The notes: generated from the sequence alone by a model not told the origin. 64,000 nt of DNA from Clostridium sp. (GCA_018371855.1 JAHAKD010000007.1:52817-116816); one strand, 5' to 3'. Numbered from the stretch's first letter, positions 1-8,968 are shown. Numbers and translations are program-made.

Positions 1-1846
1 AGAAAACAATGCCTTTAACATTAAAGTTTTCTAAAGTAGATCTTAAATAATTTGCTAATAAATTTTTATAATTACCACGAATAATAATTGGCATATATAC
101 ATAGATATCAGCTTTTTTTGCAATTGTATTAATAATATCAAAATATTTATTATTATAAAAATATTTTAAAGGAATATATGCTTTACTAAAATTAGTAAGC
201 TTAGCATAATCTAATGTTTCATCTAAAATGTTAAAGCAAACAGATATATCTTTTTGTGTAACTTGTGGTGCAATACTGTTAGTTGGAGAATATTTTATAT
301 CTAAATTTCTTTTGAATTTTTGCATAGCACATGTTTCTATATTAGCTAAAGCTTGTCTTCTAAGCTCATTTATAATGCTTATATTAGGTATAAATAAATT
401 CGAATCTAACTGAACATTAATATCATTAAATTCAAATTGTGTATTAGAAGTCTTTTTTAATTGAGTAATAATTCTTTCTATATCTAATGGTTTATTAATT
501 GCTTTGACCGGAGAGTTTTCAGACTTTTCAGTTACTGTAATATTATTATATATACTATCATTATCATTAATAGTAGAAACTTTTAATACAATTGGTTCTC
601 CTTCTTTTAGTGTAATATTTGCATTTAAATAAGTCTTAATATTTTCGGTATTTGTAAAAGAAGAATTTGCAGTACTAAATAAATTTTTACTTGTTAATTT
701 ATATATTTTAGCACCAATAGATATTTTACCTTTCATCCTACCAATAGTAACTTTATCACCTTTATTTGCAGAAGATAAATTTAATCCATCTTTCATTAAT
801 TCAGAAACGGTATATTTTTTATGATCATTATCAAATGAAATAATATCTCCAATCGAAAGTTCGTCTTTTAACGTAAAAGAAACATATCCTTTATGTGCAG
901 AATAATTAGAAATATTACCTATATATATTCCAGCATTATTAGGTTTTTCTGGATAAACAAAGTCTGTATTTGGAGAATTTTTAAGATGACCAGATGAAAA
1001 ACCTCCTCTATTAAAAACTTGAAGTAAATCATCTATATCTTTTTTTTCTATTTCATAATTTTCTTTATTCATGCATTTATCTATATATTTACGATAAATT
1101 CTTGTAACTGTTGCTACATATTCTGGTTTTTTCATTCGACCCTCTATTTTAAAACTAGTAACACCGGCATCAATTAATTTAGGTATAAATTCTAACCCAC
1201 ATAAATCTTTAGGACTCATTAAATATTTAAAAGAAGAATCTATATCTTTTACTTTATATGGTAACCTACATGGTTGAGCACATTTGCCTCTGTTACCAGA
1301 ACGACCACCTATCATGCTAGACATTAAACATTGACCTGAATAAGATAGGCACAAAGCACCATGAATAAATACTTCTGTTTCTATATTTGTTTTATGGCAA
1401 ATATCATATATTTCAGAAATAGGTAATTCTCTAGAAAGAACAGCTCTTTTAAAGCCAAATTTTTCTAAAGTTTGCACACATTCTAAATTATGAATAGTCA
1501 TTTGAGTACTACCATGGACATCAAGACTAGGAAAATTTTTGATTAGATAACGTGCAAGTCCAAAATCTTGTACGATAATTGCATCTATCCCACAATTATA
1601 AGCATGTTCTGCAAGTTTTATAGCATTTTCAAATTCATTATCTGTAATTAGTGTATTTAATGTTAAATGTGTTTTTACATTTCTTAATTTTGCATAGTTA
1701 ATTGCCATTTCTAAAGCTTCATTGTCGAAATTATTAGCAAAAGCACGAGCACTAAAAGAGCTTGCACCAAAATATACGCTGTCTGCACCATTTTGGACAG
1801 CAGCTTTTAGACATTCAAAATCTCCAGCAGGAGCAAGTAGTTCCAA
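1..1846 (-). CDS. U32 family peptidase / RlhA-like protein (3' end beyond window)
   Basis: The reading frame is open from a TTG start at 1846 to the window edge (615 codons seen), with an AAGAGGTGAT ribosome binding site just upstream. The N-terminus (ELLAPAGDFE) and the Cys-rich block around residues 155-190 (FIHGALCLSYSGQC, then GKCAQPCR) match the U32 signature; the first Cys of the block is residue 166. The region after about residue 380 is a probable DUF3656-type extension. Family members include collagenase-like peptidases and the E. coli 23S rRNA cytidine hydroxylation protein RlhA, which uses iron-sulfur Cys residues. Which activity applies here cannot be told from sequence. The C-terminus is cut by the window edge. 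Family assignment is strong; function is inferred. Confidence 0.9.
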   Translation of the reverse strand, partial: MELLAPAGDFECLKAAVQNGADSVYFGASSFSARAFANNFDNEALEMAINYAKLRNVKTHLTLNTLITDNEFENAIKLAEHAYNCGIDAIIVQDFGLARYLIKNFPSLDVHGSTQMTIHNLECVQTLEKFGFKRAVLSRELPISEIYDICHKTNIETEVFIHGALCLSYSGQCLMSSMIGGRSGNRGKCAQPCRLPYKVKDIDSSFKYLMSPKDLCGLEFIPKLIDAGVTSFKIEGRMKKPEYVATVTRIYRKYIDKCMNKENYEIEKKDIDDLLQVFNRGGFSSGHLKNSPNTDFVYPEKPNNAGIYIGNISNYSAHKGYVSFTLKDELSIGDIISFDNDHKKYTVSELMKDGLNLSSANKGDKVTIGRMKGKISIGAKIYKLTSKNLFSTANSSFTNTENIKTYLNANITLKEGEPIVLKVSTINDNDSIYNNITVTEKSENSPVKAINKPLDIERIITQLKKTSNTQFEFNDINVQLDSNLFIPNISIINELRRQALANIETCAMQKFKRNLDIKYSPTNSIAPQVTQKDISVCFNILDETLDYAKLTNFSKAYIPLKYFYNNKYFDIINTIAKKADIYVYMPIIIRGNYKNLLANYLRSTLENFNVKGIVF

Positions 1847-1920
1847 AAAAATCACCTCTTTATTAGTTTTGTAAAATTATATCATATTTAGTTAAGTTTA
1901 AGATTGATATTACTTCTATA

Positions 1921-1950
1921 TTGTAACATAAAAAATGAAATTCGCATAAT
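1921..1950 (+). promoter_or_regulatory. Candidate promoter for the small Cys/Gly protein
   Basis: TTGTAA at 1921-1926 and CATAAT at 1945-1950 are 18 bp apart. CATAATAT is also loosely similar to a SigE-type -10 (CATA with downstream T), which would suit the spore-type gene downstream, but the match is partial. From about 1970 to 2075 the leader has structured-looking sequence, including GTGCA...TGCAC pairing near 1979-2003, with no recognised RNA family. Confidence 0.35.
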
Positions 1951-2095
1951 ATATTATATAAAAAGTGGTTTAGCCAAATGTGCAGACTGTACTGCAATTG
2001 CACGGGCTAGGAAACTTAACTTTTTTCTTACACAATAAAAAGCAAGTCTAAGCTTAATTAATGATTTTACTTAAATGAAGATGGGAGGGAAGAGA

Positions 2096-2245
2096 ATGCA
2101 AGAAGATAGAGGATCAAACTGTGGATGTAATAATGGAGGATTATTTGGAAATATGCTTTGCGGATGTGGAGATAGCGAAATATTATTCTTTATTATCATA
2201 TTCTTATTGCTATTTACAAGCTTCGGGAATTCAAGATGTTGCTAA
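2096..2245 (+). CDS. Small Cys/Gly-rich membrane peptide, YjcZ-like spore protein type
   Basis: This 49-residue ORF has a clear GGGAGGGA ribosome binding site 7-8 bases before the ATG at 2096. An in-frame ATG at 2075 lies upstream of that site and is less likely. The product has a Cys/Gly/Asn-rich first half (motifs CGCNNGG and CGCGD), a hydrophobic stretch of Ile, Phe and Leu at residues 29-41, and a terminal Cys pair. This layout resembles the small YjcZ/spore-coat-associated membrane peptides of spore formers. It stands alone between the U32 gene and femX and is followed by a long perfect hairpin. The coding call is good; the spore role is inferred from composition and size only. Confidence 0.65.
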   Translation: MQEDRGSNCGCNNGGLFGNMLCGCGDSEILFFIIIFLLLFTSFGNSRCC

Positions 2246-2295
2246 ATTTTCAAAATACTTAGCTAAAAAAATTCCAATATAACATATCTATATAC

Positions 2296-2325
2296 TTCCC
2301 CTATTTAAATGTTTAAATAGGGGAA
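2296..2325. repeat. Perfect 14-bp-arm hairpin between small gene and femX
   Basis: The arms TTCCCCTATTTAAA and TTTAAATAGGGGAA are exact inverted repeats separated by two bases. No U-tract follows on either strand, so this is not a classical intrinsic terminator. It may act as a transcript-end or processing hairpin for the small peptide gene. Confidence 0.55.
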
Positions 2326-2397
2326 AAATACTTGTAAAAAAAAGATAGTTAGTGTAAAATATGAAAATGAAAATAGATATACATTGGAGGAATTAAA

Positions 2398-3462
2398 TTG
2401 AGATTTTTAGATATGAATAGTAAAGAAGATAGACAAAAATACACTGAATTTTTGGAACATCATGAAAGATGTAATTTTCAACAATCTTTAGAATGGTCAA
2501 AAGTTAAAAATTTTTGGAAAAATGAAGTTATTTTAGCTGAAGATGAGAATAATAATATAATAGGTTCATTAAGTGTCTTACTTAGAAAAATACCAATCTT
2601 CGGATACTTAATGTATTCATCAAGAGGACCAGTTTGTGATATTCACGATGAAAAAGTTTTAAAACAATTAACAGATGGTGCAAAAGAATTAGCTAAGAAA
2701 TATCATGCAATGGTATTAAAAATAGAGCCAGATATTAAAAGTGATGATAAAGAATTTAGAGATATAGTAACAAAGCTAGGTTATAAAATAAAAGATGACG
2801 CAAAAGATTTTAGAGACGAAATTCAACCTAGATATGTATTTAGATTAGATATAAAGGGAAAAACAGAAGACGAAATTTTTAAAGCGTTTCATTCAAAAAC
2901 AAGATATAATGTAAGACTAGCAGGAAGAAAAGGCGTTACTGTAAAAGAAGGAAATAAAGCAGACTTAAAGGATTTCCATAGAATAATGATAGAAACAGGT
3001 AAAAGAGATGGGTTTATGATAAGACCATTAGAATACTTCGAGCAAATGTATGATGCATTAGCACCAGAACATATGAAAGTATTAATGGCATATTATGAAG
3101 GTAAACCAATTTCTGGAGTTATACCTATAATGTATGGTAATAAAACTTGGTATTTATATGGGGCAAGCAGTAACGAACACAGAAACCTAATGCCAAATTA
3201 TTTATTACAATGGGAAATGATAAAACTTGCAATTTCTAGAGGTGACGATATATACGACCTAAGAGGAGTTTCAGGAGTTGTAGACGAGAATCATCCTCAA
3301 TATGGTTTATATAGATTTAAACAAGGTTTTGGTGCAGAATTCACAGAATTTATTGGAGAACTTCACATGGATTACTCACCAGTAAGATATAAATTATATA
3401 AAATATCAGAAACAGTGTTTAAAAGAGTTAGAAGCCTTTTAATGAATAGACATAAAAAATAA
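2398..3462 (+). CDS. FemABX-family peptidoglycan aminoacyltransferase (FemX/MurM-like)
   Basis: The 354-residue product starts at TTG 2398 with GGAGG nine bases upstream. FemABX enzymes take an amino acid from aminoacyl-tRNA and add it to the lipid II stem peptide at the inner membrane face. The double GNAT-like fold pattern is seen, with the family hallmarks HSKTRYNVRLAGRKGV near residue 165 and YLYGASSNEHRNLMPNYLLQWE near 255, ending in a DLRGVSG and FKQGFG block. Length suits the non-coiled-coil FemX type. It is followed 41 bases later by an alanine racemase-like gene and two membrane genes, giving an envelope-related cluster. The amino acid added is unknown. Confidence 0.88.
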   Translation: MRFLDMNSKEDRQKYTEFLEHHERCNFQQSLEWSKVKNFWKNEVILAEDENNNIIGSLSVLLRKIPIFGYLMYSSRGPVCDIHDEKVLKQLTDGAKELAKKYHAMVLKIEPDIKSDDKEFRDIVTKLGYKIKDDAKDFRDEIQPRYVFRLDIKGKTEDEIFKAFHSKTRYNVRLAGRKGVTVKEGNKADLKDFHRIMIETGKRDGFMIRPLEYFEQMYDALAPEHMKVLMAYYEGKPISGVIPIMYGNKTWYLYGASSNEHRNLMPNYLLQWEMIKLAISRGDDIYDLRGVSGVVDENHPQYGLYRFKQGFGAEFTEFIGELHMDYSPVRYKLYKISETVFKRVRSLLMNRHKK

Positions 3463-3503
3463 ACTTTAAGGACGGGACTTAAAATTTCATAAGAGGAGAA
3501 AAG

Positions 3504-4610
3504 ATGGGCATTTTAGTTATAGAAAAGCAAGATTTAAAGCATAATATAAAACAAATAAAAGAATATGCAAAAAAAGATAATGAAAAATTAAAAATAATAG
3601 CAATTGTAAAATCCAACGGTTATGGGTTAGGTCTAGAAGAGTATGCCAATTTTTTAATAGATAACGGAATAGATTATTTAGCTGTTGCAAGCACAGATGA
3701 AGCTATAAAATTGCGTGAAGCTGGAATAAAAGAAGATATTTTAATGATGTCATCTACAGCAATAGAGCAAGAATTAGAGGATATGGTAACAAATAATATT
3801 ACTATAACAATTGGAAGCACAGAAGCAAAAGATGCATTAATTAAAATTATAAAAAGAATAAATAAAAATCCTAAAGTTCATATAAAAATAGATACTGGCT
3901 TTGGAAGATATGGATATTTATATACTGATACAGAAAAAATAATTAAAGATATAAAAGAGTTACAAAAATTTGTAACAATTGAAGGAATTTTTTCTCATTT
4001 TTCTACATCTTTTTACAAAGAAAGCTGGACGAGCTTACAATATAATAGGTTTACAGAAATTATAAAAATATTAGAAGAAAACAAGATTAATATTCCAATA
4101 AGACATATATCAAATTCTTCTGCTTTTATAAGATTTCCACAGATGAATTTAAATGCTGTAAGAATAGGTTCAGCCTTTTTAGGAAGAGTTGCAGTTGCAA
4201 ATAAATTGGGACTAAAAAAAATAGGATATCTAGAGAGTGAAATTTCAGAAATAAAAGCCTTACCAAAGGGTTGGAATATAGGGTATTCTAATACTTATAA
4301 AACTAGAAAAGAAACTAAGGTTGCTATTGTACCAACAGGGTATGCAGAAGGGTATCATATGAAGCTTTCAAGTGATATGTTATCATTTGGAAACAAAGTA
4401 AGAGATGTAATACAAGCAATAAAGAGATTGTTTAAAGATACAAAATTATATGTAGAAATAAATAACAAAAGATATCCAATACTAGGAAGAATCGGAATGT
4501 ATCATGTTACTGTAAATATAACAGGAGAAGATTTTAAAATAGGGGAAAAAGTTAAAATGAATGCAAATCCTTTATATGTAGATTCTTCAGTTAGGAGGTT
4601 ATATAAATAA
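3504..4610 (+). CDS. alr: Alanine racemase-like PLP enzyme
   Basis: The 368-residue protein has the fold type III racemase layout. The PLP lysine is K36 in VKSNGYGLG, the barrel contains KIDTGFGRYG and RHISNSSAF, and the C-terminal domain has the GYAEGY catalytic Tyr region. It probably makes D-Ala for peptidoglycan. The usual GR-[IL]-C-M-D-Q block near the C-terminus reads GRIGMYH, so the Met is kept while Cys, Asp and Gln differ, and the C-terminal domain is slightly short. The stop overlaps the next start by one base (TAATG), which suggests translational coupling. Whether it is the main Alr or a specialised amino acid racemase is open. Confidence 0.85.
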   Translation: MGILVIEKQDLKHNIKQIKEYAKKDNEKLKIIAIVKSNGYGLGLEEYANFLIDNGIDYLAVASTDEAIKLREAGIKEDILMMSSTAIEQELEDMVTNNITITIGSTEAKDALIKIIKRINKNPKVHIKIDTGFGRYGYLYTDTEKIIKDIKELQKFVTIEGIFSHFSTSFYKESWTSLQYNRFTEIIKILEENKINIPIRHISNSSAFIRFPQMNLNAVRIGSAFLGRVAVANKLGLKKIGYLESEISEIKALPKGWNIGYSNTYKTRKETKVAIVPTGYAEGYHMKLSSDMLSFGNKVRDVIQAIKRLFKDTKLYVEINNKRYPILGRIGMYHVTVNITGEDFKIGEKVKMNANPLYVDSSVRRLYK

Positions 4611-5656
4611 TGGAAAAAACTAAAAAACAAGGCTTTTTTAAGAGTGTAAAAAATAGTATATTTAATTTTGATTCATATCAAGATTTTGCATTAGAAGATA
4701 TGAAAAAAGGAATTTTATATTTCTTAAAACTATCAATACTATTTTCAATAATTATTGCAATAGTATTTTCTATCTTACAAGTTGTTATCACAATTCCAAA
4801 TGTAAAGAATTTTATAGCAAATGATATTCCAGATTTTTCATATTCAAATGGAACATTAGATGTTAAAAGTGATGAGGCTGTTACAATAGATAATATTGCT
4901 GACCAAGTACTAGTTCTTGCAGATACCAAAGACTTAGACGAAACAAAAATAAATGAATATAAAGATAAAATAAATTTGTATGATATAGGAGTACTAATAC
5001 TAAAAGATAAAGTATATTTAAAGAATAGTTATACAGGGACTGACTTACAAGAAATACCAATGAGTGATATTGGTAGTATATATGGAAAAAGCGAGTTTAC
5101 AAAACAGGATATTGTAAATGATATTAATAGCATCAATATGATTTCATTATGTATTAGTTTAGCATTTACAGTATTTTTAGGATTTTTTATAACATATTTA
5201 ATTATGAGTATATTGGATATAATTATTCTTGCATTGTTAAGTAATATTGTTGCAATTTTACTAAGAGTAAGAATGAAAGTTTCAGCATTAGTTAATATTT
5301 CTGTACATGCCATGACATTACCAATTATACTTTTATTAATATATGCTATAGTACTAATGACAACTGGATTTGAAATAAAATACTTTAATATTATGTATAG
5401 AGGAATTGCTTATATATATGTAATTACAGCTGTTTTCTTAATACGTCAAAATTTAATTAAACAACAGATGGAATTAACTACTATAGTACAAAAACAACAA
5501 GAATTAAAACAACAAATAGAGGAAAAAGAAAAGGAAAAAAAGGAACAAGAACCAAAAGAAAAGGATGAACAAAAAGATAATAAAGAAGATGAATCAAATG
5601 ATAAAAAAGAAGAGAAAGATAATAATGTAGGAAAAGAAGCTAATGGCGAAGTATAG
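4610..5656 (+). CDS. DUF1189-family membrane protein
   Basis: The 348-residue membrane protein starts with a short basic segment and FFKSVKNSIFNFDSYQ, typical of DUF1189. It has one N-terminal membrane segment (about residues 37-62), an extracytoplasmic domain to about residue 175, three or so further hydrophobic segments to about 290, and a highly charged Lys/Glu tail from about 295. DUF1189 has no settled function. Translation is coupled to the racemase (one-base overlap, AGGAGG inside alr). The gene sits directly before ftsH. Confidence 0.8.
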   Translation: MEKTKKQGFFKSVKNSIFNFDSYQDFALEDMKKGILYFLKLSILFSIIIAIVFSILQVVITIPNVKNFIANDIPDFSYSNGTLDVKSDEAVTIDNIADQVLVLADTKDLDETKINEYKDKINLYDIGVLILKDKVYLKNSYTGTDLQEIPMSDIGSIYGKSEFTKQDIVNDINSINMISLCISLAFTVFLGFFITYLIMSILDIIILALLSNIVAILLRVRMKVSALVNISVHAMTLPIILLLIYAIVLMTTGFEIKYFNIMYRGIAYIYVITAVFLIRQNLIKQQMELTTIVQKQQELKQQIEEKEKEKKEQEPKEKDEQKDNKEDESNDKKEEKDNNVGKEANGEV

Positions 5657-5673
5657 ATAAGGAGGATATCATT

Positions 5674-7488
5674 TTGATGGAAAATTCAAATAAGAACAAA
5701 GATAAGAACAATGATTCAAAAAAGTTTTGGATTTCTTCTATAATATTATTAGTAATTATTATTGCTTTAGCTATAGTATCTTATTTGATTTATAGCAATA
5801 ATGGTGAAGAAGAAAATGAATTGGTATTACCATATACAGAATTAATTCAAAATATAAATAATAATACAGTAGAAAAAATAGAATTAACAACTGGAAGTAC
5901 TACAGTAAAAGTAAAGTTAAAAGATGAGGAAAAAGAAAAAACTACAATAGTACCAAGTTTACAAGCTTTTACAGAATATATTCAAACAAAAGTAGAGCAA
6001 GGAAATGAAATGGAAGTAGTACAGAAAAAGCCAAATATATTACTTACAATAGGGGATACTATTTTTACTATTCTACCAACATTATTAATGATTGCTTTAA
6101 TTATAATGTTATTTAAAATGCAAGGTTTAGGCGATAAAGGTAAAGTATATGATAGCGAAGAAAAAGATACAAATGTAAGATTTGCAGATGTAGCTGGACT
6201 AGATGAAGAAAAAGCAGAAATGGTTGAAATAGTTAATTTCTTAAAGAAGCCAGAAGAATTTTATAAAATGGGAGCTAAAGTTCCAAGAGGAGTTTTACTT
6301 TGTGGTAAACCGGGTACTGGTAAAACATTAATTGCAAAAGCTATTGCAGGAGAAGCAAATGTACCATTTATATCTATGAGTGGTTCAGAATTCATAGAAA
6401 TGTTTGCAGGACTTGGTGCTTCGAGAGTTAGAAAATTATTTGAAAAAGCAAGAAGAATGGCACCATGTATTGTTTTTATTGATGAAATAGATGCAATTGG
6501 AGCTAGAAGAACAAATGCAAGTGGTGCAGAATCAGAAAATAACCAAACATTAAATCAATTACTTGTAGAAATGGATGGTTTTGATTCAGATGAAACAATT
6601 ATTGTATTAGCAGCTACTAATAGACCAGAGATGTTAGATAAAGCATTATTAAGACCTGGTAGATTTGACAGACAAATAATAATAAATTCACCTGACCAAA
6701 AAGGTAGAGAAGAAATTCTTAAAATTCATAGTAAAGATAAAAAGATTGATGATAATATCAATTTTAAAGATATTGCAGAAGATACAGCTGGTTTTACTGG
6801 AGCAGAGCTTGCTAATATTTTAAATGAAGCAGCAATTATTGCGACAATAAATAAACATGATTTTATAACTAAAGAAGATATAGATGAGGCAATTAAGAAA
6901 GTTACAGTAGGTCTTGAAAAACATAGTAGAGTTATATCAGAAAAAGATAAAAAATTAACAGCATATCATGAAGCTGGACATGCAGTAGTTAGTAGATATT
7001 TAGAAACACAAAATGATATAAAAGAAGTTTCTATTATACCAAGAGGTGTTGCTGGTGGATATACAATGTATAAGAGTAACGAAGATAAATACTATATTTC
7101 AAAAACTGAAATGGAAGAAAAATTAGTTGCACTATTAGGCGGTAGAGCTGCAGAAAAACTAGTTTTAGATGATATATCAACAGGAGCAAGTAATGATTTA
7201 GAAGTTGCTACAAATATCGCGAGAGATATGATTACTGTTTATGGAATGAGTGATACAATTGGACCAATATCTTTAAAAGACTCAGAAAATCAAAATCAAA
7301 TGATTTTATATGGTGAAAAGATGCAAGATGCAATTGGTGCAGAAATAAAAATATTAATAGATACAGCATATAGAAATGCTCAAAAACTATTAATAGAGCA
7401 CAGGGATAAATTAGATGCAGTTGCAAATGTATTACTAGAAAAAGAAAAAATAACAGAAAAAGAATTTTATAAAATATTTAACGATTAA
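5674..7488 (+). CDS. ftsH: ATP-dependent zinc metalloprotease FtsH
   Basis: The 604-residue AAA+ membrane protease degrades damaged or regulatory membrane and cytosolic proteins as a hexamer. Two membrane segments (about 18-42 and 125-148) flank a short external domain. The Walker A is GKPGTGKT at 211-218, Walker B is FIDEID with D270/E271, the second region of homology carries RPGRFDRQ, and the zinc site is HEAGH at 432-436 with a distal Asp at 508. The usual pore FVG reads FAG (EMFAGLGASR) and Walker A has Lys for the usual second-position Pro. Start is TTG 5674 or ATG 5677, with GGAGG at 5661-5665. It is not next to tilS-hpt as in many Firmicutes, so it may be a paralogue. Confidence 0.95.
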   Translation: MMENSNKNKDKNNDSKKFWISSIILLVIIIALAIVSYLIYSNNGEEENELVLPYTELIQNINNNTVEKIELTTGSTTVKVKLKDEEKEKTTIVPSLQAFTEYIQTKVEQGNEMEVVQKKPNILLTIGDTIFTILPTLLMIALIIMLFKMQGLGDKGKVYDSEEKDTNVRFADVAGLDEEKAEMVEIVNFLKKPEEFYKMGAKVPRGVLLCGKPGTGKTLIAKAIAGEANVPFISMSGSEFIEMFAGLGASRVRKLFEKARRMAPCIVFIDEIDAIGARRTNASGAESENNQTLNQLLVEMDGFDSDETIIVLAATNRPEMLDKALLRPGRFDRQIIINSPDQKGREEILKIHSKDKKIDDNINFKDIAEDTAGFTGAELANILNEAAIIATINKHDFITKEDIDEAIKKVTVGLEKHSRVISEKDKKLTAYHEAGHAVVSRYLETQNDIKEVSIIPRGVAGGYTMYKSNEDKYYISKTEMEEKLVALLGGRAAEKLVLDDISTGASNDLEVATNIARDMITVYGMSDTIGPISLKDSENQNQMILYGEKMQDAIGAEIKILIDTAYRNAQKLLIEHRDKLDAVANVLLEKEKITEKEFYKIFND

Positions 7489-7536
7489 ATTATAGGAATT
7501 TAGAGACGTTCCTTAAAATCTATATTTATAAAAGTA

Positions 7537-7570
7537 AGAGCCTTAGGTTTTAAACTAAGGCTCTTTATTA
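7537..7570. terminator. Bidirectional terminator between ftsH and RluA-type gene
   Basis: Stem AGAGCCTTAG / CTAAGGCTCT with an 8-base loop and a downstream T-run on the + strand, placed between convergent genes. A GACGTTCCTTAAA motif lies just upstream at 7505-7519 and recurs near 35660. Confidence 0.85.
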
Positions 7571-8431
7571 TATAAAATTAATATGATCTAATTTAAATTC
7601 CTTTCTATTTAGGTAATTCAAAATACCTGCATCCGAACTAAAATTAAACTTTATATAATAACTACATAATAATTGTGTTTTTTGATTAAATTGTTTATTT
7701 ATTTGATTATTACCATATTTTCCATCACCTATTATAGGATAACCAATATATGCTAAATGTGCTCTTATTTGATGAGTTCTGCCTGTTTCCAAATTAATAT
7801 CTAAAATAGAAGTATTTTCTTTTGGGTCAGAACTTAATACTTTATAGGATGTAATAATCTTCCTATATCCTGTCTTTGGTTTATCAGAAATATAAACCAT
7901 TGATTTTTTATTATCTTTAAATAAATAATTAACTAAAGTATTTTTCTTTTTTATAGGAATTCCAATAACTTTTGCAATATAATGTTTTTCTATTTCATGA
8001 TTTTTAAACTTTTCCATTAAAATGTTATTAACCTCATCATTTTTAGAAAAAATAATTAAGCCCGATGTATTCCTATCTAACCTATGGCATGGCATAAATT
8101 TGGAACTATAATTTTCATTAACATATGTAGTTAAGGAATCGATACCTGTAACTTCTAGATCTTTAGGTTTATTAAAAATGATTATATTATCATCTTCGTA
8201 TATTACAGGAATATCATATTTTTTATAAAGTAAATCATCTACAATATATATCCTAACCATATCATTTTCATATACAATACAATCTTTAGATATACGTTTT
8301 TCATTTATTAAAATATCTTTTTTCTTTAAAGCTTTAACAAATGTCCCATATTTTAATGCAGGAAATGTATCTAGTAATAATTTACTTAATTTTTTATTAT
8401 CATATTTTTTATCTACAACTAAATCTCTCAT
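7568..8431 (-). CDS. RluA-family pseudouridine synthase
   Basis: The product is a 287-residue RNA pseudouridine synthase. The N-terminal S4-like RNA-binding region (about residues 8-60) precedes the catalytic domain, with the catalytic Asp in HRLDRNTSGL and the family blocks LETGRTHQIRAHL and GYPIIGDGKYG. The frame could extend upstream to an ATG at 8506, but that ATG lies inside the terminator stem of the neighbouring gene, and the S4 domain starts naturally at MRDLVV (8431). A TATAAT-like box sits just before this start, so the leader is very short. The target rRNA position cannot be predicted. Confidence 0.88.
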   Translation of the reverse strand: MRDLVVDKKYDNKKLSKLLLDTFPALKYGTFVKALKKKDILINEKRISKDCIVYENDMVRIYIVDDLLYKKYDIPVIYEDDNIIIFNKPKDLEVTGIDSLTTYVNENYSSKFMPCHRLDRNTSGLIIFSKNDEVNNILMEKFKNHEIEKHYIAKVIGIPIKKKNTLVNYLFKDNKKSMVYISDKPKTGYRKIITSYKVLSSDPKENTSILDINLETGRTHQIRAHLAYIGYPIIGDGKYGNNQINKQFNQKTQLLCSYYIKFNFSSDAGILNYLNRKEFKLDHINFI

Positions 8432-8472
8432 AATAATATAATTATAAGCTCTTTTTAGTATAATTTCAATAG

Positions 8473-8511
8473 AAAAATGCTGGATTAGCAACGCTAATTC
8501 CAGCATTTTTC
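8473..8511 (-). terminator. Terminator after the orphan gene at 8528-8896
   Basis: Stem AATGCTGG-ATTAGC pairs with GCTAAT-TCCAGCATT, with one bulge. T-rich flanks lie on both sides, so it can work in both directions. Confidence 0.8.
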
Positions 8512-8527
8512 TATTGTTCCGATGAAA

Positions 8528-8896
8528 TCATAACTGACGACAAATGTTTAAGTATTTATCTTCGTTTCGTTTTTTCTTACCAGTATGTCTTCTTTTTAAT
8601 TCAGCAGATTGGTAGCATCTGCATCCTGGTGACTCTACCACTTGTAGATACCAGACTTTTTTAAAAAGCCTTGTCCGAACAATTATTCCTCCAAGAGAAA
8701 GGTTCATTTTTCTTGAGTAATTCGGAATGGCAATAATATAGCCATAAGGAGCCTCTTCATTAGGTCCTTCCTCGAAGTGGCACCATTTGTCTTCTTTTGT
8801 TACAGGTCTTACTCTGAAATCATCCCGAGTATAAACCTTTTCTGGTTTTGATGCCCTAGACGAATTCAAGTGTGAATTTTTTGTTTTTCGTTTCAT
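8528..8896 (-). CDS. Orphan hypothetical protein with higher GC
   Basis: This 122-residue basic protein is not recognised. It has a strong AGGAGG ribosome binding site (TATAGGAGGTATGTGCT) and its own terminator. Base use is visibly richer in G and C than in the neighbours, with codons such as CGA, GCC and CCC that the flanking genes avoid. It contains a CRC motif, two more Cys/Trp positions and Lys/Arg-rich ends (start KRKTKNSH, near the end RRHTGKKKRNEDK). It resembles a transferred single-gene cassette. A short inverted repeat in its leader could be an operator. No function can be assigned. Confidence 0.6.
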   Translation of the reverse strand: MKRKTKNSHLNSSRASKPEKVYTRDDFRVRPVTKEDKWCHFEEGPNEEAPYGYIIAIPNYSRKMNLSLGGIIVRTRLFKKVWYLQVVESPGCRCYQSAELKRRHTGKKKRNEDKYLNICRQL

Positions 8897-8916
8897 AGCA
8901 CATACCTCCTATAGAT

Positions 8917-8968
8917 TGATAATTATTAACTTATCATATATAATGTATAAAGTAAATAGAAATTGCAA
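8917..8968 (-). promoter_or_regulatory. Promoter and small inverted repeat upstream of the orphan gene
   Basis: On the minus strand TTGCAA is followed 17 bases later by CATTAT. Downstream is the inverted repeat TGATAA...TTATCA (8917-8936), ahead of the AGGAGG site. The layout resembles the promoter-operator of the other GC-shifted orphan gene at 26373-26789. Confidence 0.4.

Noticed and set aside
228..413. 61-residue + strand frame near the window start
   Set aside because: It runs antisense within the U32 gene, which is open and conserved on the minus strand.
5029..5313. 94-residue minus-strand frame opposite the DUF1189 gene
   Set aside because: It is an antisense shadow in a membrane-coding region without ribosome binding site or promoter.
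8432..8506. 25-residue N-terminal extension of the RluA-type protein
   Set aside because: The upstream ATG lies inside the terminator hairpin of the adjacent gene and the extension lies before the S4 domain.
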